NCBI GenBank assembly: GCA_006937955.1
Contig: SSNP01000035.1
Location: 3,735,302 to 3,799,301 of the forward strand
Direction of reading: 5' to 3'
Source: Pachypanchax playfairii
Taxonomy: Eukaryota; Chordata; Actinopteri; Cyprinodontiformes; Aplocheilidae
DNA length: 64,000 bases
Positions within the stretch are counted from its first letter, which is position 1. The number at the start of each line of letters is the position of its first letter. Below the pieces are notes generated by a model that was given only the letters and a program-made list of their open reading frames with translations, did not search any database and was not told the origin of the DNA. A program made the position numbers and the translations under genes. Shown in pieces: positions 36,893 through 47,851 of the stretch.

Positions 36893-37817
36893 TTAAAATC
36901 TAGTGTGACCAAAGTCATTTCAAACATCTGTTGATAGTAAAAGGCCAATTAAATTACAGTCACCTAATGAGAGAATTTTGAAAACCCATAGAGTTTTGAG
37001 ACTTTACAAGGTTTTTTTTTTTGGGGGGGGGGATAACATTTTGGGCTGGTCCTCCCACTAAACCTGCCACTTTTCCTGTCCCGTGACATCTGTCTTTGCT
37101 GATTAGGTCAGTTTTAATGAGATTTGTCACAAAAGCTGATGCAATTTCAAAGTAAAATTACATTTCTTATGCAGGAAATGCTTGAGAAGCTGGTGACGTA
37201 TTAACCCAGTATGACTTGGCTGTAATGTTAATCAATGTTTGTAATATGTGGTGTGTTTTCACAACCTGAACTCATTCACTGTATGACTTGGAACAAGATT
37301 GTGCCCAAAAGAGAGCGTTTTAACCATCTATGATCAAACTACCACTAAAGAAAATGTAAGTATATCAAAATAAAAGCGTCATTTAAGTATTTTACTGTAG
37401 TTTGCTGTGTCTGATACTATAAACTGTCAGTCTGCTGGGCTCTCAAAGGGATTCAAGTGTAGTTTGTATGAGTGAAAGAGCGACTGTAAAGAAAATAGCT
37501 TCAAGGACAAACTTAAAATAGACAATGCTCATTTGTCTTTTAAATTCTTTGACTAAGGTGTAACATTTATATGTTGCTGCCCAATAAACAGGAGTGTGTG
37601 CATATGTGGATCTGCATATGTGGATCTGTCCAGGGTCTAACCCTGTCCCACACCCACTAAACATTGGAGATACTAAAGAGCTCCACGTGATTTAAACTGG
37701 ATGGAAGAATGGATTGACGGAGAGACGGACGTTGACATTGCCTTCCATTCCGACACAAGTTAGAACTACTGAGAATCCAAAAAAAGGAGCTAACTAATCT
37801 CTGATTAGTCCAAGCAA

Positions 37818-38690
37818 CAACTACGATACCACTTTTTTCAAACTGATATGATACCGATACTTGGATCTGAGTACTTGCCAATACCGAGTACCAATGTTGA
37901 TACTTCTACCACACAAAAAAATGCAATGAATTGGAAGACAGGTTTGATGGTGAACTAGATAAAAATTAAAATGACCACAAAACTAACATTTCAAGTGAAA
38001 AATAAACATTTTCTGTGAAGTTATTAGAGAGTTTTTACATTTTAAAGAGGCCATTTCATACACATTTCAGGACTGTGTAGTTATTTCTTAAGTATTAACA
38101 AGTAATATGAAACATTTTATATCTAAAAAACGTCAGGAAACACTGATTTCAATCTGTCTGCTTTAAAATTCGGGTGGTTCTGGCTCCTTCCGTCAGGCTG
38201 CTTCAAATGCTTCGTCAGCAGCTCGTTCATATTCATTGTTCGAATTTGCTGGACTCTGATTGGCTAACAAATTAGCCTATGAGAGCAAAGGATACTGTTT
38301 TCTGCCCCGCTGTGCATGGCAACGTCAGACGTCGTGTCTTCCTGTTTGCTACGTTATTCTAGAGCTTTTTAGCCAGCAGCATGCTAGGTGTGGTTTCAAC
38401 TGCGGGAGCTGCTGAATACTAATGAACAAAGGAGTTGTGGTGAAACAGATACAGGTCGTTCGGACTCGGGAGAACTCGGGTGTTATCGCCACCTGCGTAG
38501 TTTGAGAGATAAAAACTGAAAGAGAAGTTGTTGACCTGTTTTCACACCCACTATGAAGGTAAGAACACCTGTGGAGCTAAAATATTCAACATCAGAAAAA
38601 CTGTTTTTAATGGAAGGGCCTCTTTAAGCATCGGTTGATGAATCTAACTAACTAACTACTAACTAAGTTGATGCTACAACCCATGATTTT
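37818..38690 (+). mobile_element. hAT-like MITE (TAGGGATGCA type), copy 2, split by family 1 copy E
   Basis: The left part (ACGATACCACTTTTTTCAAA to about 38041) matches the copies at 26422 and 53716. After the inserted element, sequence resumes as GCATCGGTTGATGA, corresponding to GTATCGGTTCATGA at about 53988 in the uninterrupted copy. The right end is degenerate. Confidence 0.7.
38046..38623 (-). mobile_element. TTAA-flanked MITE family 1, copy E (complete)
   Basis: 578 bp, AGAGGCCATTTCAT to GGGCCTCT, with TTAA at 38042-38045 and 38624-38627. It is inserted in the hAT-like element at a TTAA that is unoccupied at about 53980-53987 in the other copy. Confidence 0.9.
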
Positions 38691-38853
38691 TTGGGTGGTA
38701 CATACTGGCTTTTTCTGCAGAGAATAAAGTTATTTTGCTGTTGATTCGCAGATAAATATATATTAGACATTAATGGGTTGTAAAAATGTACAGGAAGGGC
38801 CTAATTCAGCTGCAGAGGAGACCATCTGATGCTAGAAGATGTTTAAAGGTTAC

Positions 38854-39779
38854 CTGTGTTGGGCAAGTTACTTCATAATTGTAATGCATTATTTATTACT
38901 TGTTACTGTCCTTGCAAAGTAATTCATTACATTATAATATTACTGTATTTAAAATGTAACTCATTACACTACTGTTGCATTGCTTTTAAGTTACTCTAAC
39001 CAAAATACCATCAAATGTGGATTTGGCAATTTAAATGTTGCTCAAGATGCTTAGTCAGCTCATTATTACACATCCAGTGAAAGGTGATGTGGCATCTGAG
39101 CCAGGATTTTGGTTAAAAACAGTAAGCGGCAACATATCTTGAACAACATACTCCGCCACAAGTCTCCTAACCTCTTGCGGCTGAAGAAGCATCTCGGGAG
39201 AGCGTTAACTTCAGCTGCTTTGTGGTTTTATCAACCGCTGTCTACCTCTGCTAGCTTCCTTGTTAACTTCACGTTACCATGGCACCTCTGTAGATGTTTG
39301 GTTAAGTTACTGGTGCTATTTCGGGAAGTTGACAGTTCTTTAGGCGCCGCACTCAACGCGCATTTGACTACAATGTTCTTCACATCCTTATTTTTAACAA
39401 AATTAAAGTAATGAGCGTATGCCCATCTGGAGAATGTGCGCCCCGTGACCGTCTTCCACGATACCGCATCCTCTGCTGATTCAGTCACATCTGCGCCGAC
39501 TCGGGTCTGTCACTGGCATGGCAACAAGAAGTGGAAAAAAATAGAGCGGAGTTCTAGCCTCTGCTAACCTCGCGGGGATTGTGGCGAATATATACAGTAT
39601 ATATAAAGAAAACCCGCTACTCCATTTCGGGTTAAAAATGCATTGTAACGCACGTTACTGACATTGTACCGAGTAAAATATGACATTTTTTCCCCCTGTA
39701 ATGCCTTACATTATATTACAGCAAAATGTAATGCATTACAGTAATTAGTTACTTTTGTAATGCATTACTCCCAACTCTG
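38854..39779 (-). mobile_element. hAT element with 8-bp target duplication and a BED-finger ORF remnant
   Basis: AAGGTTAC is duplicated exactly at 38846-38853 and 39780-39787. Ends are CTGTGTTGGG and CCCAACTCTG, with TAATGCATTA-rich subterminal repeats, a common fish hAT pattern. On the minus strand, 39231-39488 encodes an 85-residue BED-finger-like N-terminus: VVKCALSAAPKEL then TSNLTKHLQRCH. The second zinc cysteine appears replaced by Ser, and no catalytic domain follows, so this is a deleted, non-autonomous copy. Confidence 0.85.
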
Positions 39780-40257
39780 AAGGTTACAGACTTGACACTT
39801 ATGCTGCTTGTCTTTGAATTCAGCTAAACACCAAGTTTTTAAGCATTAAGCTGCTCACATATAAATCAAACTGCAGTTTGGAAACTAAAAATAGTTTTTA
39901 AACTGGATTATTATGAGAGTGCCTGATGACATGAGACAGCATTTAAAGTTAAAGGAAAAGCTTGAAACATCCTTAAAGCAGGACTTAGGAGCTTTCAGTT
40001 TAGGTTTATTTTGGCGGCGCCACTGGACAAAAGCGGTATTATTTTACGTGAACGAAGCCTGCATTTCCCATGAGCACCAGCGCGTAGCGTCGTAAAATCC
40101 AGATACCCCGTCCACCAGCAGTTGGATTGAACTACATTACATTTTGGTTTCCAGTGGCTGAGTGAATGAACTGTCAACCTGGTGGCCAGTTATTACTTCC
40201 ATGCAAATTTCTGAAAGCTGGCATTAGCATTTTGATTTGAGAATAGAAAGATACTTA

Positions 40258-40443
40258 CTAGTCCAGCAGGAACAGAACCACGGCAGCATCAGTCGGAAAT
40301 CCCTCCTCGACTTTGAGCTCACGCCAGCGAGTGAAAGCCGGGCCTATGTTGATTCTTGACTGTCCTTTTATCCGGTTACTCTCCCTTTTTCTTTTTTTTG
40401 TCTCCTCAGACAAAACTTTTCGTTTTTTCGGGGCTTCTGCCAT
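40258..40443 (-). pseudogene. Fragment of a transposon-encoded protein N-terminus
   Basis: 61 residues: a basic start (MAEAPKKRKVL, KKRKRESNR), then RINIGPAFTRWRELKVEEGF and AAVVLFLLD. This arrangement recurs at the start of fish transposon proteins as I remember them. Here it stops after FLLD, at a GTAAGT splice-like site (CTAG|TAAGTA), so it may be a first coding exon. Its function is not known to me. Confidence 0.5.
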
Positions 40444-40599
40444 GTTAGCTGCAGTTGCGCGTAACAGGTCGCATCGAGTTCCGTGTTTATGATGAATGGG
40501 GAAAGGGGAAGTGACGTATGCCGAAAAGCAGCCTATCCAGTCGTAGTTTTTTGTGTGGCAGGGTTCCCACCATCCTCCTCAAAGTTGTTTAGTGCCAGT

Positions 40600-40865
40600 G
40601 GCGACTGTGGCTCAGTGGTTAGAGCAGGTTGTTCTCCAACTTGAAGGTTGGCGGATTGATCCCGGCTTCCACCGCCACATGTCGAAGTGTCCTTGGGCAA
40701 GACACTGAACCCCATGTTGCCCCCCGATCTGCGTATCGGGTTGTGTGAGTGTTAGCCCCTACCCTCTCCCGTGTGAATGGGTGAATGACAAAAAACTGTA
40801 GTGTGAAGCGCTTTGGGGGTCGTAGGACCTAATTAAAGCGCTATACAAGTGCACGCCATTTACCA
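40600..40865 (+). repeat. Full-length tRNA-derived SINE
   Basis: Head with an A-box-like TGTGGCTCAGTGGTTAGAGC and a B-box-like GGATTGATCCCGG. The body includes CCTTGGGCAAGACACTGAAC, then GTGAAGCGCTTTGGG and GCGCTATACAAGTG at the 3' end. This is the common teleost SINE whose 3' part also occurs at 57763-57856. Confidence 0.85.
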
Positions 40866-42239
40866 GTGAAAGCGATACAGACCCCCTCAAGCCATGACAG
40901 AGGTGTCATTCATCTTGTTGTAAGTCGCCATATAATCACAGAAGTTATGAAACTATTTCATGAAGGTTGAAAAGTTACTTAGTGTTGGTTTAAAATAGTG
41001 TACTGTTTCTTTAAATGTTGTTTTGATTTGACTTAACTTTTCACAATATCCCATTTATATTACTTTTACAGATATATATGTTCACACGTCTATCTATCAC
41101 GTCTTAGCTCACTTCTCTTTTACATGTAAATGAACCAATACTATGGTTGTTTAGAAGAAACGCCACAGAGTTGCAAAAGATCTCAAATCTACACAAACTT
41201 TGTTATGGAGATGGTTTATCAAATTTACATGTTTATAATGCAGCTGTTAGATTTATTGCAGTAATTTATCCAACTTTTTTTTTTAAATTGACTCCAGATG
41301 CTGTGCAGCATGCCAATCAGATGGTTTCTTTTTTACTACCGTCTACAATAAAAGCAAGTAAGTGAGGTTCGTGAGGGTTTGGTCAGAAGGAGGAAGCTAC
41401 TAGCTCTGTGGTTATACTGAAATTAAGTCACCTCCTGTTTCTGACTGAGCACAGACAATATGCAAACGCTCGAGGTGGTTTGTCATACTGGCACACAAAC
41501 AGTTGATTTTACTACATTTGCTCAGTGGCTTTTCCTTTATAAAGGACTTTATGAAAACACAGCTTTTATTTTCAACTGTGTGTGAAGTAGAGGACAGATG
41601 CTGTTTTTACTGTTTGGTTTGGAATCAACATAATTCATCAGATCGATTCAATGAAAAGGTGAGTCTCTCTTAAAGTCTCTCTGTAACTGTTAAATTGAAC
41701 TCTAGTTGTCTTCCAACATCAATATTTTTACAGTTAAAGGTTTGTATTTTGTTATTTTAGTCTTAATAAAATCCTTTTTTGAAAGGAAGTTTGTCAAGAT
41801 TAGATGGTTTCTCAAATCTAAATTTCAAAATAAAGTGTTCATTTGGATTAAAATGTCAAATCTAGGTTCCTAAGTATAATGCGACTTGCGACCATGTTTT
41901 GAGCAGCGTACAAAAAACACTTAAACTGAACTAAAGTTTAGGTTTAACAAGATTGTTTCATTTTTATAAAAATTTTTTTTTCTTACTATTTGAAAACAGC
42001 CATTAATAGACATGTGTACATACATATAAATATGTATATACATATAAATGTGCCAGAAAATAGCCCAGCTGCAAGATCGTCTCTATAAAAAGACCTGAGA
42101 ATGTTGCAGTATTTTCAGTTCAGTAATGATGAGCGCTTCAGCTCTCTTTCTGTCTGCATCAAGGCTTTTTGCATAGAAAATAACTAGCTGCAGGGGCTGA
42201 AACACACATGTTTATTAAAATTGAATAAAAGATAAGCTG

Positions 42240-42540
42240 TCGGCTTCATGGTGGTGAAGTTGTTGCCAAGCAGAAAGAAGGTGCTGGGTTAGAAACCTGG
42301 TCCGGTCCTTTCTGCAGGGAGTTTGCATGTTCTCCTCATGCACTAATTTTGTCTGGGAACTCCAGTTTCATCCCACAGATCAAGAATATGTGTTTTAGGT
42401 TAATTGTCATACCTGAATTGGCCCTAGATATGTGTGCATGTGTGTGTGTGAAGGGTTGTTAGTTCACGTGTGACCGCTTGAACTGTGATCACAGCTCCCT
42501 GAGACCCTGAACAGAAACAAGCGGGTGTGAAAAAAAATGG
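42240..42540 (+). repeat. tRNA-type SINE copy (GGAGTTTGCATGTTCTCC family)
   Basis: Diverged head (CATGGTGGTGAAGTTG, GGTTAGAAACCTGG), then GGGAGTTTGCATGTTCTCCT, a TTAGGTTAATTG block and the CAGCTCCCTGAGACCCTGAA tail. It is longer than its relative at 23553-23760. Confidence 0.7.
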
Positions 42541-43192
42541 ATGCACAATCTGCTTCTTCTTAAAGCAACATTGCAGAACTTGCACTGTAATTCAAAGCTT
42601 TTATTTTGACACAATACAACTGGGGCACAGAAAGAGCTCAGACAATAAAAAATCTATAGACAGTATGTAAAAAATGTTTCCTTCTTACTGTCAAAGTTAA
42701 AAAATGTAAGTTTTAGGACAAAATTCACACAAACTTTTTTCACTTGTGAAAACATGTTGAATTAAAATGTGAAAAGCTTGTTTCACATGAGAAAAGGGAG
42801 GTTTGGAACATTGTTTGATCAAATGTGGCAACATGTTTTTCCACATTTGATCCCACATGAGAACCATATTGTGTTTATATGTTTTTAAATAAGAGTTTGA
42901 GATAATTGGATTAATTTTATTTTTTTCAAACAGGCTTATTTTTGAATATCTAATGAAATTAGACAGGTCTACCACAGCTTACTAGTTCAAACTCATCTAT
43001 AAAGCTAGACTAAATGTCACCGTCACCATCCTGGGTTGTGAAATGTCCCCTTCACAGACACTTGTATATTTTAAGAACTAGAGTTTTTGCATTAGAGAGG
43101 AGTGGGTGAAAATTCTGCCCACTGTTTTGTAAATTATTTGAATCAACAAGAATGGAAAATAAAAATGATCTGATGTGTATTTTTAGTTTTAA

Positions 43193-43744
43193 AGAGGCCA
43201 TTGCACACAAATTTCATGACTTTGTGGTTATTTCTGAAGTATTGACCTGTAATATGAAACATTTTATATCTAAAAAACATTAGGAAACACTGATTAACAG
43301 ACCTTTCAATCTGTCTGAGTCAGGATTCGACTGGTTTCGTCATATTCATTATTCGAATTTGCTGGACTTAGATTGGCTAACAAACTAGCCTATGAGAGCA
43401 AGGTATACTGTTTCCTGCCTCGCTGTGCATGGCAACATCAGACGTCGTGTCTTCCTGTTTGCTACGCCTTATGCTAACAGCTTTTAGTGAGCAGCATGCT
43501 AGGCGTGGTTTCAACTGCGGGAGCTGCCGAATACTAACAAACAAAGTAGTTGTGACGAAACAGATACAGGCCGTTCGTACTCGGGAGAACTCGGCTGTTA
43601 TCACCACCTGCGTAGTTTGACAGATTAAAACTGATAGAAAAGTTGTTGACCTGTTTTCACACCCACTATGAAGGTAAGAACACCTGTGGAGCTAAAATAT
43701 TCAACAGAAACCTCAGAAAAATTATTTTTAATGGAATGGCCTCT
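43193..43744 (-). mobile_element. TTAA-flanked MITE family 1, copy F (complete)
   Basis: 552 bp, AGAGGCCATTGCAC to GGCCTCT, with TTAA at 43189-43192 and 43745-43748. Confidence 0.9.
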
Positions 43745-44792
43745 TTAATCAAGACAATGTCTCAATTTTAGAAGGTTGGACCGTTCTTGTTGGATGTTTA
43801 GTAAAATAAAATTAAGTTAACCCTCTCCAGATAGGCATTGCAGATTAGCATCAGCCTCTGAATCCTAATTTGAGCCTAAAAGGGTTAAGGCACCTTACAA
43901 GTTTTGTAAAGTGTTGGTCTAAAAAAAAAAAAAATCAAATGGCAAAGAAAAAACATGGGTTTGAAACAAAACATAACCTGCACTCCGATTTTTTGTGTTT
44001 AATAGTAATTATACTTTCTCAATCTATGATTAGACTGGAGATACAGGGATGCAAAATGTGTCCTTTAAAGCCCGCCGGGGGAAAACATGTTTGGATTTTA
44101 ACCCTGTAAGACCCAACCTATCAAAAAATAGCCAGAAAATTCTGATCTTTCGGGACTGAGATGTTTATGAACCCTTTTGACAAAATCCTGGTTTTTTTAA
44201 TATATCATGTTGATTTATTTTTTGTATTGCATTTCATACATTTGCCATTTTTATGGTTTAATTATAATATAAAGAATGAGTTACTTAATAAATATGCATT
44301 CTTTCAATAGATTAGTTTTAAAAATTTACTTAAATTGTTGATGTTATTCTTACCGTAACTTCTCAAAACATAAGCAATAATTTTTCTGAAAAAGGCGAGT
44401 GGATCCTTTACTGGGAGGAACCATGTTAGAAATCATCCAAACTAAAACTGAACTGCCTGTAGAGGCATGATAATCCCCCATGAGGCAGAATACATGTATC
44501 AGATCCTATACAAAAGGTTTTAAAGACAAGTATTGATCATGCTGATGAGATAGAGGTCTCAGAAACTCATGTAGCAAATAAGATGCAATGGCATTATAGG
44601 GTTCAAATGAATCAAAGAAAAGGGCCATTATCACAAGTTTTTTAGTTGGCTAAATGTCACCAGACCTGAATAGCTTCAACAATATTTTAAAAATAAACTT
44701 CTATTTATAATATGGGACATTTAGACTCTTGTATTTATTTAGACTCAGTTTGTATTTGTACATAGAAGGGAATAAATTGATGTTTACCTTAA

Positions 44793-45542
44793 AGATGCCA
44801 TTCCATTTTTTCTGAGGTTTCTGTTGAATATTTTAGTTTCACAGGTGTTCTTACCGTAGTGGGTGTGAAAAAAGGTCAACAACTTCTCTTTCAGTTTTTA
44901 TCTCTCAAACTACGCAGGTGGTGATAAAACCAGAGTTCAAACATCCTGTGTCTGTTTCGTTACAACTCCTTTACTCGTTAGTATTCATCAGCTCCCGCAG
45001 TTGAAACCACGCCTAGCATGCTGCTGGCTAAAAGCTGTAGCATAAGACGTATCAAACCGGAAGAGACTACGTCTGACGTTGCCATGTGCATCGGGGCAGA
45101 AAACAGTATAGCTTGCGCTCATAGGTTAGTTTGTTAGCCAATCAGAGTCCAGCAAATCTGAATAATGAATATGAACGAGCTGCTGCTCGAGGCCTGACGA
45201 AAGGAGCCGGAACCACCCGAATTTTAACGCAGACAGATGGAAAGGTCTGTTAATAATTGTTTTCTAACGTTTTTTTTAGATATAAAATGTTTCATATTAC
45301 TGGTTAATACTTAAGAAATAACCACAAAGTCATGAAATTTGTATGACATGTTGTTAGCCAATCTGAGTCCAGCAAATTCGAATAAAAATATTAATGAGTT
45401 GCTGCCCAAAGCCAGTTGAATCGTCACGCAGAGAGATTGAAAAGTCTGTTAATCAGTGTTTCCTAACATTTTTTAGATATAAAATGTTTCATATACTTCA
45501 GAAATATCCACAAAGTCATGAGATTTGTGTGAAATGGCCTCT
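44793..45542 (+). mobile_element. TTAA-flanked MITE family 1, copy G: full unit plus partial second unit
   Basis: Left end is TTAA (44789-44792) then AGATGCCATTCCAT. A nearly complete unit reaches 45350 (TTTGTATGACATG). A second 3' part (TTGTTAGCCAATCTGAGTCC onward) follows directly and ends in GGCCTCT with TTAA at 45543-45546. The composite ends 115 bp before the receptor start codon. Confidence 0.85.
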
Positions 45543-45657
45543 TTAAATATAATACCAAGATATAACAATTTTAAGTTAAGTTTCTATTGTTTGAGCAAAA
45601 ATGATCTCCTTTTGTCTTCACCTTTATCTTTTCTCATTAATTCTTTCAGATTTTAGG

Positions 45658-46539
45658 ATGAATACCACAGGAAACAGCAGTCACTACGACAACAATGAAA
45701 ACCATGAAGACCATGAAAAACAATATCACACAACCCTCCTGGTCCTATACTCTGTGGTCCTGGTCTGTAGCACCATTTGCTTAAGCATGATGACGCACAT
45801 CTTGAGATCCCGCACAGCTTCCGTTACTTCCTGTGCTGTATTAAACCTGGTATTTGCCCACTTCATCTTCCTACTCACCGTGCCCTTCCGAATTTACTAT
45901 TACGCAACTGATCACTGGAACATGGATCCATTGTGGTGTAAAATTGTGAGCGCCATGATCCATGTCCACATGTACATGTCTTTCATGCTCTACGTGGTTA
46001 TCCTCGTCACCCGTCTTCTGCCATACTACTACAAAAAAGGACAAATGGCATCCTTCAACGGGTTGTATGCATTCATTATCAGTATTTTGATATGGATCAT
46101 TGTTCTAGTTGCGACCCCTCTTATCATCCATTATGTATATGGCAAGGGTGTAAATAATCCCAACAAATGTTTTCACTTTGCTGAAAGCATGAATTCCGCC
46201 AAACCACTGAACTATATCATCAGCACGTTCATCATAGTTGTGTCTGTGGCATTGACGGGCCTTCAAGCTAATGTTCTCTGGCGTCTATACAGGAAGTACA
46301 ACCAGAGATGCATGTCTGAGCAGGAATTCGGAGCCCAGTTGAAGAGCCTTTTATTTGCTCTTGTCATTTTAGCCTGCTTGTTTCCCTACCACATCTTCCG
46401 ACTGTATTACATAGAGCACACTGAACTTGAGAATATCAACGAAGTGCTCTTGAGTCTGACCACTTTTAACTGTTTGGATATGCTCACCTTCTTGGGAAAG
46501 AGACCCTGCAGCTTTTGCCTCCCAAGCAGTATTGGTTGA
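45658..46539 (+). CDS. gpr141: GPR141-like orphan class A (rhodopsin-like) 7TM receptor
   Basis: 293 residues in one coding exon; an orphan plasma-membrane receptor related to P2Y-type receptors. GPR141 signatures: LLTVPFRIYYY, SAMIHVHMYMSFMLYVVILV, EQEFGAQLKSL, and LFPYHIFRLYYI in TM6. N-glycosylation sites lie at 2-4 (NTT) and 6-8 (NSS). The TM3/ECL2 disulfide would be Cys94-Cys171. The DRY motif is replaced by VTR (117-119) and NPxxY by CLDML in TM7, as in mammalian GPR141. The tail is short with Cys284 and Cys287. The frame is open upstream to an ATG at 45601, but the pyrimidine-rich TTAATTCTTTCAG before 45650 looks like an acceptor, so the ATG at 45658 is preferred. It could be a lineage duplicate of gpr141. 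Confidence 0.85.
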   Translation: MNTTGNSSHYDNNENHEDHEKQYHTTLLVLYSVVLVCSTICLSMMTHILRSRTASVTSCAVLNLVFAHFIFLLTVPFRIYYYATDHWNMDPLWCKIVSAMIHVHMYMSFMLYVVILVTRLLPYYYKKGQMASFNGLYAFIISILIWIIVLVATPLIIHYVYGKGVNNPNKCFHFAESMNSAKPLNYIISTFIIVVSVALTGLQANVLWRLYRKYNQRCMSEQEFGAQLKSLLFALVILACLFPYHIFRLYYIEHTELENINEVLLSLTTFNCLDMLTFLGKRPCSFCLPSSIG

Positions 46540-47327
46540 ACACTGAGTGCACGTGGGCCGGAATGCAATCTGCAAACAAATACATGTTGGATTCAATGGA
46601 ACTGTTGTAAAAGAAAATCCCTTGATATTGTTATTGTTGAGTTTGATTGTATTTTTGCTTATTGAATACCAGATGCAATGATTCAGAGCAGCATCTCATG
46701 GGCTGCGAATGGTGGTAACTAGTTGTAGACGTAAAACTGAGAGACTTTCTGCAAATTTTCAATTGGAATCACAAAGAACTGGTACTTACTTTTGCACATA
46801 CTCAAATTGCATCTATCACACTAATGTTGTACAAATATCATATGCATGTTTTCATTGAATTTGTCTTATTTGCAACTTATCCTAATTTTATTCACAATTA
46901 TTTCTTTGAAAGGCTAGATTTTCTTAGTTTTTGTCTCCAATGAGTCACAACTTAGTTTCACAGGTTGCCAACCCTTCTCAAAGTTCCCTCACATTTCTCA
47001 CACTTTCTTACTCACGGGAAGTAAATTGAAAAGGGTTCCAGACACCCCCCGACCACTCTAACTATTCTGTTTAAAATTCATACAACACATGAGCGAAGCC
47101 CATGTGATGGACATAGAGAACCCTCTCTAAAGATTTCATAACATTCTAAATGCAATTTGTTACCAACCTTCGCAGCCCAATAAGATCCTGCACTTGAGTT
47201 CCAACCAGTCATTCCTCACTGGTTGAACCAATGTTATTTGCATTGAAAAATAAATATATAATTTGCTTTTTTTTATTGATTTTTTTTTTTTATTATTCTT
47301 TGTGTTTTTGTCCTGTTTTTGTACTTG

Positions 47328-47333
47328 AATAAA
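47328..47333 (+). terminator. Candidate polyadenylation signal of the receptor gene
   Basis: AATAAA 789 bp after the receptor stop codon. It is plausible for a long 3' UTR, but no downstream element confirms it. Confidence 0.4.
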
Positions 47334-47851
47334 AACTATAGAAAAAATGGACATGACCCAGTCTGCATCTAGAGTTATATTTAATGTTGCTGTTTAAGTT
47401 GTGCTTTCATATAAAAATGTAACTAATACTACAGTATATACAAACTACTGTATGTGTACATAGAAATTGTCTGAAAGTAACTGTCAGAAAGTTTGAAGTA
47501 CATGCCATCTGCTGGTTTTTGCTTGTACTACACATGGTTTAGGTTTGGACTTGGTATTGTAACATTAAAGAAATACAAAATAACTTTTTAATTTAAAAAA
47601 ATCATTTTTACAATGATGTGAAAAAGGAATAAAAATGTGATTAAATCGTGTGTGTTTTGAACAAAGCTGAGCACTCAGTTTCATATCTGAGGAAAGAAAT
47701 AAACATTGCCGTCCTCTAACATCTTGTTAAACATCAGCTAAAACCTCTCAGATCTCCAACTCTCTGCACTCAGATTTTCAGAGGCCCTGTCTAACCTTTA
47801 CACACACACACACCTGGTGATCTTTCTCTTTTCGTTTTTTTATGGAACTGA

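Larger units (their letters stand above)
39977..40989 (-). mobile_element. TTAA-flanked element related to family 3, carrying an ORF and a SINE
   Basis: TTAA at 39973-39976 and 40990-40993, with imperfect inverted ends (AGCAGGACTTAGGAGCTTTC left; ACCAACACTAAGTAACTTTT right, read inward). It contains the minus-strand ORF at 40258-40443 and a SINE insertion at 40600-40865. Confidence 0.6.
32197..45657. other. Gene-poor, transposon-rich spacer between pign and the receptor gene
   Basis: Apart from the pign 3' UTR and the mobile elements listed separately, no coding gene is supported. A CTATAAAAAG box near 42083 and a strong donor (GAAAAG|GTGAGT, 41659) could belong to untranslated 5' exons of the receptor gene, but nothing ties them to it. 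Confidence 0.55.

Noticed and set aside
40600..40680. Functional tRNA gene
   Set aside because: It has A- and B-box-like sequences but is the head of a SINE, followed by the standard SINE body and tail, with no intact cloverleaf evident.
45601..45657. Upstream in-frame ATG of the receptor ORF (MISFCLHLYLF...)
   Set aside because: The segment looks like a polypyrimidine tract and acceptor, and the ATG at 45658 gives the usual NTT/NSS glycosylated N-terminus.
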